This document shows, in pieces, positions 16,768 through 26,322 of a stretch of 64,000 nt of DNA (position 1 is the first letter of the stretch; every line of letters begins with the position of its first letter). Source of the DNA: UBA2396 sp038042175 (GTDB taxonomy: Bacteria; Planctomycetota; Phycisphaerae; Phycisphaerales; UBA1924); the NCBI GenBank assembly GCA_964358855.1, contig CAYHQQ010000001.1:186001-250000 (forward strand). The letters run 5' to 3'. The translations under genes and the position numbers were made by a program. A model generated the notes under the pieces. It searched no databases. It saw nothing but the letters and a program-made list of their open reading frames with translations, and was not told the origin of the DNA.

Positions 16768-19032
16768 TCACTCGGCGACGGGCGCCGGTAAGCCCGATCG
16801 TCGCGACTCGAGGGTCCCAGCCGCGAAGACCTTGAGGTCTTCCGCCAGGCGGGCGATCACGTCGCTCCACTCACGGGGCGTCGTCTGGCGGTACAGCTTC
16901 ATCGACGGATACCAGGGCGTGCTCTCACGCCCCAGCAGCCAGCGCCAGTCGGGCGGGCTTGGAAGCAGTGTCCACACCCTCTTGCCCATCGCTCCGGCAA
17001 GGTGGCACACCGAGGTGTCCACGCTGATCAGGAGATCGAGCGCATCGATCGCCGCGGCCGTGTCGTCAAAGCTCTCGATCATCGGCGAGAGGTCGGTGAT
17101 GGGCCACGGCGCAACGTCCTCGATCTGCCGCGACGCCGGACCCTTCTGCAGGCTGTAGAACCGCACACCCTGCGCCGCCGCCACCGGCAGGAGCAGCCTG
17201 AGCGGGATGGACCTGTTGCGGTCGTTGGGGTGCTTGGGCGAACCCGCCCACACCAAGCCGACTTTCACGAGCCCCGCAGGGTCGTACACCCTGGACCGCC
17301 ACTGGGCCGAGCGAACCATGTCGGAACGGATATAAGGGAATGCGCACCCCACCACCGCGGGCGTGGTGTCGGGACGCGTCGCAAACTCCATCGCCAGACT
17401 CATCGATGGAATCGCAAAGTCGTGGTCCGGCAGCGTCCCGTCCAGAGCCACGACCTCGTCGACACCCTCGATGCCGCGCAGGAGCGACGCGACCTCCCCG
17501 ACACAGTGCAGGATCACCCGCGACGCCTCCCTGGCAAGCATCGGCGCGTACGAGGCAAAGTGAATGGCGTCGCCCAGCCCCTGCTCCATGAACACCACCA
17601 CGCGCGGCAGCCCACCCGACGTCGTCCTGACGCCCCGCTGCCACCGCGGCGCCGCGTAATCGCGGGCCGCCCCGTGCACCTTTGCGTGAGGCAATCGCCA
17701 CTCGTGCTCTTCCCAGCCACGCTCCCACTCACCCGTCAAGAGCAGCATGAGCGAGCGGTTCACCCTGGCCTGCAGCCGATCGGGCTGGCGCGAGAGGGCA
17801 CGCTCGTACGCCTTGATCGCCTCGGGGGCGTTTGCCGAGCGCTCAAACCCGACGCCTAGATTCGTCCACGCGTCCGCGAATCCCGGATCGAGCCGCACCG
17901 CCTCATTGAACGATGCCGCCGCCCGGTCGCTGTCCTGGGGCAGCCCGCTCGCCCACAACGCCGCGCCCAGCGCGTTGTGTGTCGCCGGGTCGCCGGGGGC
18001 GGCCGCCACCGCTCTCGACGCGGCGTCGATCGCTTCCTGAAACCGGTCGAGCCGGACCAACGCCGTTGACAGGTTGCGCAGTGCCGTCGAGTTGCCGGCG
18101 TCGAGCTCTGTCGCCTTGCGAAGCGACTCCACCGCCTCGTCGGGCCTTCCAAGCTCCAGCAACGACGCCCCAAGATTGGCGTGCCCGACCGCAAACCCGG
18201 GAGCAAGCTGCGTCGCCCGGGCGAACGCATCGGCGGCCTGGGCGTGCCGGGCGATCGCGGCGTAGTTTGCCCCGTGGTTGATCCAAGCGACATGGTCGTC
18301 GGGAGCCAGCGCGACCGCCCGCAACGAAGCCTCAACACCCTCGCTCGCCCTTCCCGCCTCGCGGAGTGCATCCGAGAGTCCCATCCACGCCGCGACATGT
18401 CCCATCGCCTCGCACGTCAGCGCCTGGCGATAATCGGCGATCGCGTCGTCGAATCTCCCGAGCGATCGCAGCACGCCGGCCCTCGCAAGCCTCACCGCGT
18501 AGTGCCCCGGCGAGACCGCGATCGCCGCATCGGCGTACGAGAGCGCTTCCCCCGCCCGCCCAAGACGCACCATCACCCCCGCGAGATTCGCGGCCGCCCC
18601 GGGGTGTCCCGGCCGACGCCGAAGCGATTCCTCGAACGCCGCAGCCGCCTCCTCGTCCCGTCCGAGTTGCAGCAGCGAAATGCCCAGGTTGTTGTACACC
18701 TCGGGCGTGCGTCCGCCCCGCGCGATCGCTTGGCGATAGTGCTGCTCCGCCTCGTCGGTCCGCCCGGACTCGCGCAGGGCGTCCGCGAGATTGCTGTGAA
18801 AGTGCGGGAGCGGGTTTGCCGCGCAGGCGGCCAGTGCTCGCTCCATCGCCGCGATGCCGTCGCTGTGCCGTCCGTGGGCGCACTCGATCATCCCCAGCAG
18901 GTGCAGCGCGTCGGGGTTGTCCGCCTGGACCACCAGCACCTGGCGGTAGATCGCGGCGGCGTGCTCTAGCTGGCCGGCTTGGTGGTGCCGGACCGCCGCC
19001 TCAAGAGCCTGTTGCACGATCGATTCTGCCAT
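16768..19032 (-). CDS. TPR protein with C-terminal glycosyltransferase-like domain
   Basis: 754 residues from the ATG at 19032 (MAESIVQQALEAAVRHHQAG). The first ~450 residues are about twelve tandem TPRs (AEQHYRQAIARGGRTPEVYN, SLLQLGRDEEAAAAFEESL and so on). The remainder resembles the GT-B domain found in bacterial TPR-glycosyltransferases: VVFMEQGLGDAIHFASYAPM, KVGLVWAGSPKHPNDRNRS, LLISVDTSVCHLAGAMGKRV and LLPSPPDWRWLLGRESTPWY. Likely cytoplasmic glycosylation of protein or polysaccharide. No operon partner. Confidence 0.85.
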   Translation of the reverse strand: MAESIVQQALEAAVRHHQAGQLEHAAAIYRQVLVVQADNPDALHLLGMIECAHGRHSDGIAAMERALAACAANPLPHFHSNLADALRESGRTDEAEQHYRQAIARGGRTPEVYNNLGISLLQLGRDEEAAAAFEESLRRRPGHPGAAANLAGVMVRLGRAGEALSYADAAIAVSPGHYAVRLARAGVLRSLGRFDDAIADYRQALTCEAMGHVAAWMGLSDALREAGRASEGVEASLRAVALAPDDHVAWINHGANYAAIARHAQAADAFARATQLAPGFAVGHANLGASLLELGRPDEAVESLRKATELDAGNSTALRNLSTALVRLDRFQEAIDAASRAVAAAPGDPATHNALGAALWASGLPQDSDRAAASFNEAVRLDPGFADAWTNLGVGFERSANAPEAIKAYERALSRQPDRLQARVNRSLMLLLTGEWERGWEEHEWRLPHAKVHGAARDYAAPRWQRGVRTTSGGLPRVVVFMEQGLGDAIHFASYAPMLAREASRVILHCVGEVASLLRGIEGVDEVVALDGTLPDHDFAIPSMSLAMEFATRPDTTPAVVGCAFPYIRSDMVRSAQWRSRVYDPAGLVKVGLVWAGSPKHPNDRNRSIPLRLLLPVAAAQGVRFYSLQKGPASRQIEDVAPWPITDLSPMIESFDDTAAAIDALDLLISVDTSVCHLAGAMGKRVWTLLPSPPDWRWLLGRESTPWYPSMKLYRQTTPREWSDVIARLAEDLKVFAAGTLESRRSGLPAPVAE

Positions 19033-19204
19033 GGTGAGCCGAGACCTTACGGGCCTTGAACCCCAAGAAACGCACAAATGTGGTTGACACCCAGAGACCC
19101 AACCAGGTCGTTCACACTTGGCCCCCTTATCACCCCTCGGTTAGGTGTGGGTTCGGTATGCGCTCGGACCGAATCGTGAGTTGAGCGCGCGATCTGACTG
19201 GAGA

Positions 19205-19235
19205 TTGGCACTTTCAGGAAGGTCCCGCGTATATT
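19205..19235 (+). promoter_or_regulatory. Possible promoter of the Pro/His/Tyr-rich protein gene
   Basis: TTGGCA at 19205-19210 and TATATT at 19230-19235 with a 19-nt spacer, 56 nt before the start codon. The spacer is longer than ideal; TATATT is the more convincing element. A TTCGGT/ACCGAA inverted repeat lies 50 nt upstream. Confidence 0.35.
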
Positions 19236-19291
19236 GCTCATGCCAGTGGGCCAGCACGTTCGGCCCGTCGCCTTGGTCCAGAGACCACACC

Positions 19292-21184
19292 ATGACACAT
19301 ATGAAGAATCTCGACACGTTCCCTCGGGTTCGTCCGCTCTCGGTTCGTCACTGGCTCACTCAGCGACAAGGCGGCCTCTTCAACGCCATGGTGATCTGCG
19401 TTGGAGCCGCATCCTTCGCCGTCGCCGCAGGTCCGGATGATCGTGACGGAAAGCAACCGACCAAAGCGCCGCCGCAATCGCAGCCCGCGCCCCGCGCAAC
19501 CCCCACTCCCGCGCCCGTCCGGCCCTCGGCCCCCACGCCCGCCGCAACACCCGCCGCCTCTCCACGGCCCGAGCGGGTCTCGACGCCGGTCCCGGTGCGG
19601 ACCCAGGCCCCCGTGCCCCAGGCCGCACCCACCAAGGTTCAACCTCCGGCCGCGCCCGCCGCGACACCCACGCCGACAAAGGCGCCCACCCCGGTGCCCG
19701 CACAGCCCCCTCGGGTTGTCACACCCGCGCCGACAAAGTCCCTGCCCACTCCCCCGCCACCCACGAGGGCGCCCGCGGCAACTCCTTCGCAGGCGGCGCC
19801 AAGCCTCCCGCCCACGCGGTCTTCGACTCCGACTAAGTCACCCGCCGCAACACCCGCGCCCACGAAAGTCCCCACCACAGTGCCGGCGAGCGGCCCCAGT
19901 GCCACGCCCCCGAACGCAGCTCCGAGCACGCCCGTCAAGGTTCGCACGATCAATGTGCCGGTAAAGACCGCCACTCCGTCGAGCGCACCCACGAGCGTGC
20001 CTTCGGGGTTGCCCACACGGACCAAGTCGCCCACGGCGATTCCGACGACCGCTACGCCGTCGGGAACTCGCGGCGGCGGAGTGAGTGGCAACACACCGAT
20101 CAAGCCCTCACCGTCTTCGGGCCTGGTGAAGCCGGCGATCATCGGAGGTGCCGCTGCGAGCACCGCGATTGCGACGCGCGTGAGTGACACCACGCCGCGA
20201 TTCAGCGGCGTCACCCGTGCGACTCCCCTGGTTGATCGCGTGACGCCTCTGGATGCGACCGGGCGAGGGGGTGGTTCGGGCGGCAACGGCTCGGGCGGAA
20301 GCGGTTCGGGCGGCCACGGCTATGGTGGGCACGGCTCCGGCCACGACGACCGCTGCAACGACGGACGGCACAACCATCATGGCCATCATGGCTGGGGTGG
20401 CCACCACGACAACTGGTGGGGCAACGACGGGCGTTGCCACTCCCACTGGTCGTTCAACTTCTACTTTGGCTCATCTTGGTACTGGGGCTCGCCTTACTAC
20501 TCCGGCTACTACACCCCCTACTACACGACGTACTACACCCCGTACTACAGGCCCTATTACACGAGCTACTACTCGCCCTATCGCTCCTACACCACGACGT
20601 ACATCTCAAGCTCCTGGTACGGCGGCTCGGCGGTCACGACCTATTCGACCGTCGATTACAGCCCCTTCCCGCAGTACGAGTGGGTCGGCCTGCTCGACAC
20701 GGGCAACGAATCCACGACCGTCGTCTACCGCCCGCTGGGCGAGACGGTTCCCGCAGGTCCGCGGATCGTTGAGGTCCAGCCCCCCGCGTTCCAGCCCACG
20801 GTCTATCGCAGCACCGAGTTGGCCGGCGTGCTTGGATGGAACGACACGCCCGAGGCGATCGTCGGAGCCCTTGCGTCGTCGACCCTCGAATCGCGAGCGG
20901 GAGTCGCCGGCCAGTTCCTGGGCCGCGTGCCCGCCGGCGGCTGGGACGTCGGCTTCGAAGCCGACAAGGTTCAGGACGGCGTCCGCGAGCTCTGGTTCCG
21001 AAGCCTGAACGTGAACTCGCGCGGACAGCGAACATTGATCGTCGTCCGCCCCAGGGGCACCACGTCGCAGTTGTTCGCTGGGCAGCGAGTGCAGATCACC
21101 GGTCGACTGGCCGAGATCTGCGTCGACGATCCCTTCGAGCAGGCCGGCAGAGTCACGATCGAGGAGGGTTCGATCAAGTACTGA
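19292..21184 (+). CDS. Exported low-complexity protein: Pro/Thr-rich, His/Gly-rich and Tyr-rich regions
   Basis: 630 residues from the ATG at 19292. A long N-region precedes a signal-like hydrophobic segment (FNAMVICVGAASFAVAAG). Then about 280 residues of Pro/Thr/Ala repeats (PTKxPTPVPA style), a Gly/His stretch of ~60 residues (GGHGYGGHGSGHDD, HHGHHGWGGHH) that could bind metal, and a Tyr-rich block of YYTPYY, YYTTYY and YYRPYY units. The last 160 residues look folded: ELAGVLGWNDTPEAIVGALA and an OB-like end (GQRVQITGRLAEICVDDPF). No family recognised. A surface or matrix role is inference from composition. Terminator at 21226. Confidence 0.78.
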   Translation: MTHMKNLDTFPRVRPLSVRHWLTQRQGGLFNAMVICVGAASFAVAAGPDDRDGKQPTKAPPQSQPAPRATPTPAPVRPSAPTPAATPAASPRPERVSTPVPVRTQAPVPQAAPTKVQPPAAPAATPTPTKAPTPVPAQPPRVVTPAPTKSLPTPPPPTRAPAATPSQAAPSLPPTRSSTPTKSPAATPAPTKVPTTVPASGPSATPPNAAPSTPVKVRTINVPVKTATPSSAPTSVPSGLPTRTKSPTAIPTTATPSGTRGGGVSGNTPIKPSPSSGLVKPAIIGGAAASTAIATRVSDTTPRFSGVTRATPLVDRVTPLDATGRGGGSGGNGSGGSGSGGHGYGGHGSGHDDRCNDGRHNHHGHHGWGGHHDNWWGNDGRCHSHWSFNFYFGSSWYWGSPYYSGYYTPYYTTYYTPYYRPYYTSYYSPYRSYTTTYISSSWYGGSAVTTYSTVDYSPFPQYEWVGLLDTGNESTTVVYRPLGETVPAGPRIVEVQPPAFQPTVYRSTELAGVLGWNDTPEAIVGALASSTLESRAGVAGQFLGRVPAGGWDVGFEADKVQDGVRELWFRSLNVNSRGQRTLIVVRPRGTTSQLFAGQRVQITGRLAEICVDDPFEQAGRVTIEEGSIKY

Positions 21185-21225
21185 TCAATCCTGAATCGTG
21201 CTCGAGACATCTGAAGCTTCTACTC

Positions 21226-21260
21226 GGGCCCGGCTCTCACCAGCCGGGCCCCGTTCTTTC
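21226..21260 (+). terminator. Intrinsic terminator
   Basis: Ten-bp stem GGGCCCGGCT (21226-21235) / AGCCGGGCCC (21242-21251), loop CTCACC, then CGTTCTTTC. It ends the exported protein gene before the convergent minus-strand operon. Confidence 0.75.
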
Positions 21261-21280
21261 CCGGAACAACCGGACGCTTC

Positions 21281-21850
21281 TCAGGCCGCCCCCAGCTCGA
21301 GCGCGGCCCTGCCCAGAAGCGTGGCCCAGGGCTCGGGCGCGACCGATCCAAGATCCAGGAGCATTGAAGACAACTCCCCGCGAGGCTGGCTGCTGATGAG
21401 ACGATGGTGGTGAACAGCAGCGGCGGCAATGGCGATGTAGTAGCCCGCGGTGGTGGCGAGGCGGACGTGGGTATCCCCATCGGTGAGAGCGGCCGTCTTG
21501 CACCGCTCCTTCATGTCGTCGATCTCGCGGATGTTCAGTCGTCCGCGCGCAAGTCCGGACTCGGGGTCGCCCTTGCATCCGACCTGGGGCATCCGAAGCG
21601 CGTCACCAAGCCATGCGCTGGATCCCGGACCCGAGAGACGCTGGACCAGGTGGTCGATCGGCCTCTGGGGCGTCGAGATTCCCATCTGAAAGAGCCGATC
21701 AACGACAACCTGATCCAATGCTCCGGGAAGGCCCGTCGGCGCACCATCGCTCCCCAGCCGTGGCACATCGATGCGGGACATGCCCGCATCAAAGCCCGGG
21801 CGCTGCGGTTCGGGCTCCCCTGAAGCGTCCTTGGTGTGGTCGTTCTTCAT
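21281..21850 (-). CDS. Unknown protein cotranscribed with an ECF-type sigma factor
   Basis: 189 residues. The start codon overlaps the stop of the sigma-factor gene by 4 nt (ATGA), so translation is coupled. No transmembrane helix is obvious apart from a moderately hydrophobic GYYIAIAAAAVHHHRL near residue 145. The middle has an Arg/Lys and Asp/Glu-rich helix (LNIREIDDMKERCKTAALTD). By position it could be the cognate regulator of the sigma factor, but it lacks the zinc-binding HxxxCxxC anti-sigma motif. Function unknown. Confidence 0.65.
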   Translation of the reverse strand: MKNDHTKDASGEPEPQRPGFDAGMSRIDVPRLGSDGAPTGLPGALDQVVVDRLFQMGISTPQRPIDHLVQRLSGPGSSAWLGDALRMPQVGCKGDPESGLARGRLNIREIDDMKERCKTAALTDGDTHVRLATTAGYYIAIAAAAVHHHRLISSQPRGELSSMLLDLGSVAPEPWATLLGRAALELGAA

Positions 21851-22542
21851 GACCCCTCCATGAGTCCGCGAATCTCCGCGTTGATGTCGTCGTCACCGGT
21901 GCTGTCTCGCGCCACGAGCGTTCGCAGCGCGATCTGAAACTTCTTCTTGGCGGTGCGGGCCATGACCACCGCCCGCCCCGCATCGATGCCAAGCTCGTCC
22001 ACGAACTGCTCGTAGGGCTTTCCCAGGCAAAAGTGCGTGTAGAACACCTGCCAGTGCGCCGAGAACCCCTGGCCCGTACACATCCGCTCGGCGTCGATCA
22101 ATGCCTCGCGAACCAGCGAGGATACATACGCCCGGTCGATCGCCTTGGTGTCACCGGCGAACTCAACCGGCTCGTCGGCCTTTGGTGAATCGGCCTTTCC
22201 GCGGTGGCGGAGCCTGCGCAGCTCGCGAAGATAGAAACAGAACGCGTTGATCAGCCAGTGACGCAGACGCAGCCCGCTGACCCGCCAATCGGCCAGGAAG
22301 TTCGGACGGGCAAGCCGGTCGGCAAAGAAACCGTTGATGACTTCCTCGGGCTCGCCGATCCACCGGTCACGCGTTCCAAGGAAATAGACGTGCAGCGGGA
22401 ACCGGTAGACCGACATGATGTGCCGGTTGATTTCCGAGCGACCCTGCTGACCCATGTCGAGCTGGGCGTCGATCCACGCGAGCTGCGTCGCCGGAAAGAC
22501 GTCGTTGGGGCGACTCTTGGGTTTGGCCGAGGGGCTTTGCAT
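21847..22542 (-). CDS. RNA polymerase sigma factor, sigma-70 family (planctomycete ECF-like)
   Basis: 231 residues. Region 2-like helices: FFADRLARPNFLADWRVSG then RLRHWLINAFCFYLRELRRL, typical of planctomycete ECF-type factors (recruitment of RNA polymerase and melting of the -10 region). Region 4-like C-terminal HTH: HFCLGKPYEQFVDELGIDA followed by GRAVVMARTAKKKFQIALR. No conserved N-terminal region 1. It would direct transcription of a stress or envelope regulon; the neighbouring 189-residue gene is translationally coupled and may modulate it. Confidence 0.8.
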   Translation of the reverse strand: MQSPSAKPKSRPNDVFPATQLAWIDAQLDMGQQGRSEINRHIMSVYRFPLHVYFLGTRDRWIGEPEEVINGFFADRLARPNFLADWRVSGLRLRHWLINAFCFYLRELRRLRHRGKADSPKADEPVEFAGDTKAIDRAYVSSLVREALIDAERMCTGQGFSAHWQVFYTHFCLGKPYEQFVDELGIDAGRAVVMARTAKKKFQIALRTLVARDSTGDDDINAEIRGLMEGS

Positions 22543-22563
22543 GCGATGCGCAGTCTACACGAT

Positions 22564-23679
22564 CTACCGGGGGCTGTGAAGCGCAACATCGACCAACTGG
22601 CCACGGTGAGTCCCCCCGCCAAGGTCGAGAGCGGCGTAGGCGGTCGCCCGGTAGCCGCTCCCGATAAACGCCTGGTCCAGGTGCCACATGGGTGATCGGC
22701 TGGGCCAGGTGGCGACAAACCCATGCCCCGCCTGGTCGTACGCGTTGCGCAATCCACCAGTGAGCCGCTCCAGCGATGCCGACCCGCGCGGGATGTTCAT
22801 GTCGCCGATCACAAGGTCGGGCGGCGGAAAGCCCCGACGCGCCCCCTCGCCAGGCTCAAAGCCCCCCTGGCCCTTTGGAACCCGGGGGCGGCTGTCGGAC
22901 TCGGCGATCGCTCGAGCGGCCTCTTCGGTCACCTGCCGACGGGGCAGACTCACATCCGAGGGCAGATCGAGCAGCCACACAACAAAGGATCGCCCGAACT
23001 GGGCGCGCGTGTCCAGCTGGAGCCAGACCGCCCTCCCCGGATCGACGCGCGAAGTCATGCCGCTCTTCTGGCGAGGATCGATCCCCTCCCCGGGCTCGAC
23101 GCGCAGCGAGATATCGCCCATGAGCGTCACGCCAGGCTTTGAGATGATCGTGAATCCGTGCAGGAACATCACCGTCGCGCCCTCCCCCATCCCCTGGATG
23201 ATCGGTCCCCAGGGCTGGTTCGACGCGGGATTGATGACGACCAGGTCGGGGTGAAGGTCGAGAATGTCTTGCGTCCATCGGACTCCGATGTCGTCGGACG
23301 CGTTCCAGTGAATCACGCGCAGCCGCTGATCGGGGGGCGGAGCCTCGCCCGCTCGCGAAAAGAATCGAAGATCGACGCTCAGAGTTGTCCACACCGCGAC
23401 CACACCCAGAAGCGCCGTGATCGCCGCGAAAGGCCGAAAGAGACCGGTGCGAACGCCACTCTCCCGGCGCGAGAGTCTCGCCAGGGCGATCCCGACCGCC
23501 GCCGCGCCCACCGCCCCCGGCACGATCAAAACGCTTGGAATCCAGAGCAGATACTGCGACCACTGCCATCGATCGCTCAACACCCGCCCCGTCGCCCACG
23601 CCGCAAGAGCCGTCACCCCCACCAGCCAGAGGAATCGGCCAAACCACACAAGAAGTCGAAACCCCATCGCTCGCGGCAT
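22564..23679 (-). CDS. Membrane-anchored endonuclease/exonuclease/phosphatase (EEP) family protein
   Basis: 371 residues from the ATG at 23679, 7 nt after the stop of the GT9 gene. Three N-terminal transmembrane helices (residues ~5-25, 40-65, 75-95) precede an EEP-type domain: LRVIHWNASDDIGVRW, DLVVINPASNQP, PDLVIGDMNIPRGS and the end TWPSRSPMWHLDQAFIGSG. The usual catalytic I-D-H-x-x-x is here L-D-Q, and the terminal S-D-H is T-H-R, so hydrolase activity on DNA or phosphoesters is uncertain. Part of a minus-strand operon with GT9 and a sigma-like regulator. Confidence 0.78.
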   Translation of the reverse strand: MPRAMGFRLLVWFGRFLWLVGVTALAAWATGRVLSDRWQWSQYLLWIPSVLIVPGAVGAAAVGIALARLSRRESGVRTGLFRPFAAITALLGVVAVWTTLSVDLRFFSRAGEAPPPDQRLRVIHWNASDDIGVRWTQDILDLHPDLVVINPASNQPWGPIIQGMGEGATVMFLHGFTIISKPGVTLMGDISLRVEPGEGIDPRQKSGMTSRVDPGRAVWLQLDTRAQFGRSFVVWLLDLPSDVSLPRRQVTEEAARAIAESDSRPRVPKGQGGFEPGEGARRGFPPPDLVIGDMNIPRGSASLERLTGGLRNAYDQAGHGFVATWPSRSPMWHLDQAFIGSGYRATAYAALDLGGGTHRGQLVDVALHSPR

Positions 23680-23686
23680 GGGTGCA

Positions 23687-24598
23687 TCATTGGCGCGACA
23701 GACGCTCGTGCGAATGGAGGGGCAAACGACCGGTTCCCAGCAAGCTCTCAACCGCATCGGCCACCGCACCGCTCTCCAGCCAGTCCATCGGACAAGGGAC
23801 CGCGGGTGCCAGCACCCAGACGCTGGGGCCCAGGGGAGACCAGACTCCGGGATTCGTCGGGCCAAACAGCGCTAGCGTCGGCACACCCAGTTGCGCGGCC
23901 AGGTGGCTCGGTCCCGTGTCGGCACCGACGAACACCGCGGCAGGGGCGATGGCGTCGACAAGCTCATCGAGCGAACCCAGGAGCCGCCCACCGCCTTTCT
24001 CAAACGATTGAAGACATTCGGTGGTCCACAACTCGCGCTCGACCTCGCCGGCGACGAGCCGCACGCGCACTCCGCGATCCGCCAGCGCCTTCCCGGTCGC
24101 CAGCCAGCGGCCCAGCTCCCAGGACTTTTTGCCCCCGCCCGAGCCGACATGGCACACGACCTCAAGGGGTCGCACCGCTTCTTGAAATCGCGGCACCGCC
24201 ACCTGAGGGCCGGCTCGACGTTGCAGCGCCAGAGCCTCCTCCCGATCCAGCAGTCCCGGTGGCACGACGATCTCTGCCATCGTAAACCGCTGCCTCGCCG
24301 CGCCGATCCATGCGGCGTTGACGCCCACGCCAACGACCAGGTCGATCTCGTGGCGGGGCGGATGCCCCTCCACCGATGGTCCACGCCACAGCAAGGTCCA
24401 TTCCGGTCGTTCAGCGTCGCTCCCTCGCACACCCAGAACCCGCCGGGCAAGACTTACTCGTGAACTCGCGGAGATCAGCTCGACATCCGCCCCCTGCGCG
24501 CGAAGCGTTCGAAGCAAAGGCCACACCAGCACGAAGTCCCCCAGGGCGCCGCCGGGATGGAAGACCAGGGCGCTGCGTGGAGCGGGCCCGGCTCTCAT
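23687..24598 (-). CDS. Glycosyltransferase family 9 (ADP-heptose:LPS heptosyltransferase-like)
   Basis: 303 residues; its ATG overlaps the upstream stop by 4 nt. GT9 signatures: FHPGGALGDFVLVWPLLRTL near the N-terminus, VCHVGSGGGKKSWELGRWLA for the nucleotide-sugar side, and VGADTGPSHLAAQLGVPTLA with LFGPTNPGVWSPLG near the C-terminus. Members add heptose or related sugars to lipid A-core; planctomycetes make lipid A-type molecules, and lptB is 4 kb away, which fits. The exact sugar is unknown. Confidence 0.85.
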   Translation of the reverse strand: MRAGPAPRSALVFHPGGALGDFVLVWPLLRTLRAQGADVELISASSRVSLARRVLGVRGSDAERPEWTLLWRGPSVEGHPPRHEIDLVVGVGVNAAWIGAARQRFTMAEIVVPPGLLDREEALALQRRAGPQVAVPRFQEAVRPLEVVCHVGSGGGKKSWELGRWLATGKALADRGVRVRLVAGEVERELWTTECLQSFEKGGGRLLGSLDELVDAIAPAAVFVGADTGPSHLAAQLGVPTLALFGPTNPGVWSPLGPSVWVLAPAVPCPMDWLESGAVADAVESLLGTGRLPLHSHERLSRQ

Positions 24599-26313
24599 GG
24601 CGCCGGCTCGCGGAGCGACGCAAGGGCCGCGCGAATCGCGCGTTGCTCAAGGCGAGGCACCAAAAGACGGGAAATGCCAAGCTCACCCGCGACGGCGTTC
24701 ATGGACCGCGGAGGCCCGCCATCCCAGCCCATGCGAAGCCTCAGAATTCGGGCCCCATCGGACGGGATCGAGTCCAGCAAGCCCCTTACCACCGGATCGG
24801 GCTCGAGAAACGCCTGCCACGACGAGACCGCGAGCGTCCAATCGGGCAGCGTCTCCCGCGCCACCATCATCCGCGTCGCCTGCTTCTTGGCCGCTTCTCG
24901 GGGAGCTCGATGCTCCTTCGCCCACGCGGTGGCTACAGCGTGCAGCGCCATTCCCGCCGGCGCCGCCAGGCGTCCGCCGCGCGTGGGGTCGGCCCGGTCC
25001 GACGCGCCGGCGATCGCGTGCACGAGCCTGGCGATCACGTCCCGGCACTGGTCGGGCGCGAGCGTGTCGAGCGTTGCGCCCAGCACCGACTCGAGAGTCT
25101 GGATCGCCAGTGGAATCTCCATCCGCACGATCTCGGCCTTGATCCGGGCGCTCCACCGAAGCGCGGTCTCCGCCTGATCGAGCCGATCCGACTGCGGATT
25201 GGCTCGCGAGATCCGCCCGATCCACTCGCGGGCGATGACCCGCAGCACGTGATACGCCAGCAGGAGAGCTCGCTCCTCCCGGGGACCCACCGCCCTCCGC
25301 GGGCGACTTGCCTCGATGAATGCACCCAGATCCGTGATCCCCGGCACCGCAAGCCCCGACCGTGCCCGCGCGGGGGCAAGCAACGGGTGCGCCGTCCAGT
25401 CGCCCAGCGCAGCCCCGATGGTGATCTCGCCGATGCTGGGCGTGGAGAGTGAATCGTCCTCGAGCAGCGCGAACAGTCGCCCGGCTCGCTCCAGGTTGAT
25501 CGCCCGCTGCACCGCGGTGCGACCCACGCCCAGTTGCCTCGCCAGCGCTGACGCCTCCTCGCCGACCCTCCATCGGCTGTACAACCCGCCGGTCTCCGCG
25601 GGCGACATGGGCCGTCGGTCCGCGAAAATCGCGGGCTCGCCGCTCGCCTGCCTTCGCTCGTCCTCGCGCTCCAAGAGCGTGCGCACCGCTTCGGCGCTGC
25701 GACCAAACCGCGCGCCCAGCCGCTCGGCCGCCGCGTGGCGCGAGAGCCCGAGGCGCCGGCGGTACCCCTGGGCGCGGGAGATGAGTCTCGCTCGCAGCCC
25801 GGGATCGATGCGGGAGTACGCCGTCGCCGCCGAGAGCTCTTTGGCGTGCGATCGCTCGAACGCGTGCACGACGCCGGGCATGAACGCCAGATGCGGGCGC
25901 CCGTCGCGGTCGGCCGCGCGCCGGGCGACCAGCCCCGCGCGCCGGTACCGATCGATCGTCTTGACGCTGACCCCCCACCGGGCGCCCAGCTCCTTGGCGC
26001 TGATCGCACCCAGGAGCTCGGCCAGACGCACGCCCGCGTGCTCGCACAAGCCCTCCACCAAAGCAGAGAGGTCCCTGAGCAGCTCGGTCCCCGCGACCGA
26101 CGCCAGAATCGCGGTGCCTCCCTGGGCGTCTGGCCTGTACCCGGTGATGCGATAGACGATCCAGTCGCCCGGGTACTGCGCCTTGGGCTCGATCTCCGCC
26201 GCGAGCGACTCGGCGCGGGCGATGTGCTTGCGAAGAGCCTCGGGCGGGGCAAATCGTACCTGCCGCGACAGGTCCGCCAGTACCGCCGAGCCTATTCGCG
26301 GAAGAGGTGGCAT
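24595..26313 (-). CDS. Large atypical sigma-70-like / multi-HTH DNA-binding protein
   Basis: 572 residues. Several helix-turn-helix segments: ISAKELGARWGVSVKTIDRY (~103-122, MerR-like), SRHAAAERLGARFGRSAEAV (~195-215), and LARQLGVGRTAVQRAINLER (~262-281). The central ERALLLAYHVLRVIAREWIG looks like sigma region 2, and the C-terminus (ILRLRMGWDGGPPRSMNAVA, then GELGISRLLVPRLEQRAIRA) looks like region 4 with its paired recognition helices. I infer a sigma-like transcription factor of the planctomycete type. It starts 9 nt after mqnA and overlaps the GT9 gene by 4 nt; mqnA, this gene, GT9 and the EEP protein form one operon. Confidence 0.7.
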   Translation of the reverse strand: MPPLPRIGSAVLADLSRQVRFAPPEALRKHIARAESLAAEIEPKAQYPGDWIVYRITGYRPDAQGGTAILASVAGTELLRDLSALVEGLCEHAGVRLAELLGAISAKELGARWGVSVKTIDRYRRAGLVARRAADRDGRPHLAFMPGVVHAFERSHAKELSAATAYSRIDPGLRARLISRAQGYRRRLGLSRHAAAERLGARFGRSAEAVRTLLEREDERRQASGEPAIFADRRPMSPAETGGLYSRWRVGEEASALARQLGVGRTAVQRAINLERAGRLFALLEDDSLSTPSIGEITIGAALGDWTAHPLLAPARARSGLAVPGITDLGAFIEASRPRRAVGPREERALLLAYHVLRVIAREWIGRISRANPQSDRLDQAETALRWSARIKAEIVRMEIPLAIQTLESVLGATLDTLAPDQCRDVIARLVHAIAGASDRADPTRGGRLAAPAGMALHAVATAWAKEHRAPREAAKKQATRMMVARETLPDWTLAVSSWQAFLEPDPVVRGLLDSIPSDGARILRLRMGWDGGPPRSMNAVAGELGISRLLVPRLEQRAIRAALASLREPAP

Positions 26314-26322
26314 GGTGCTCGA

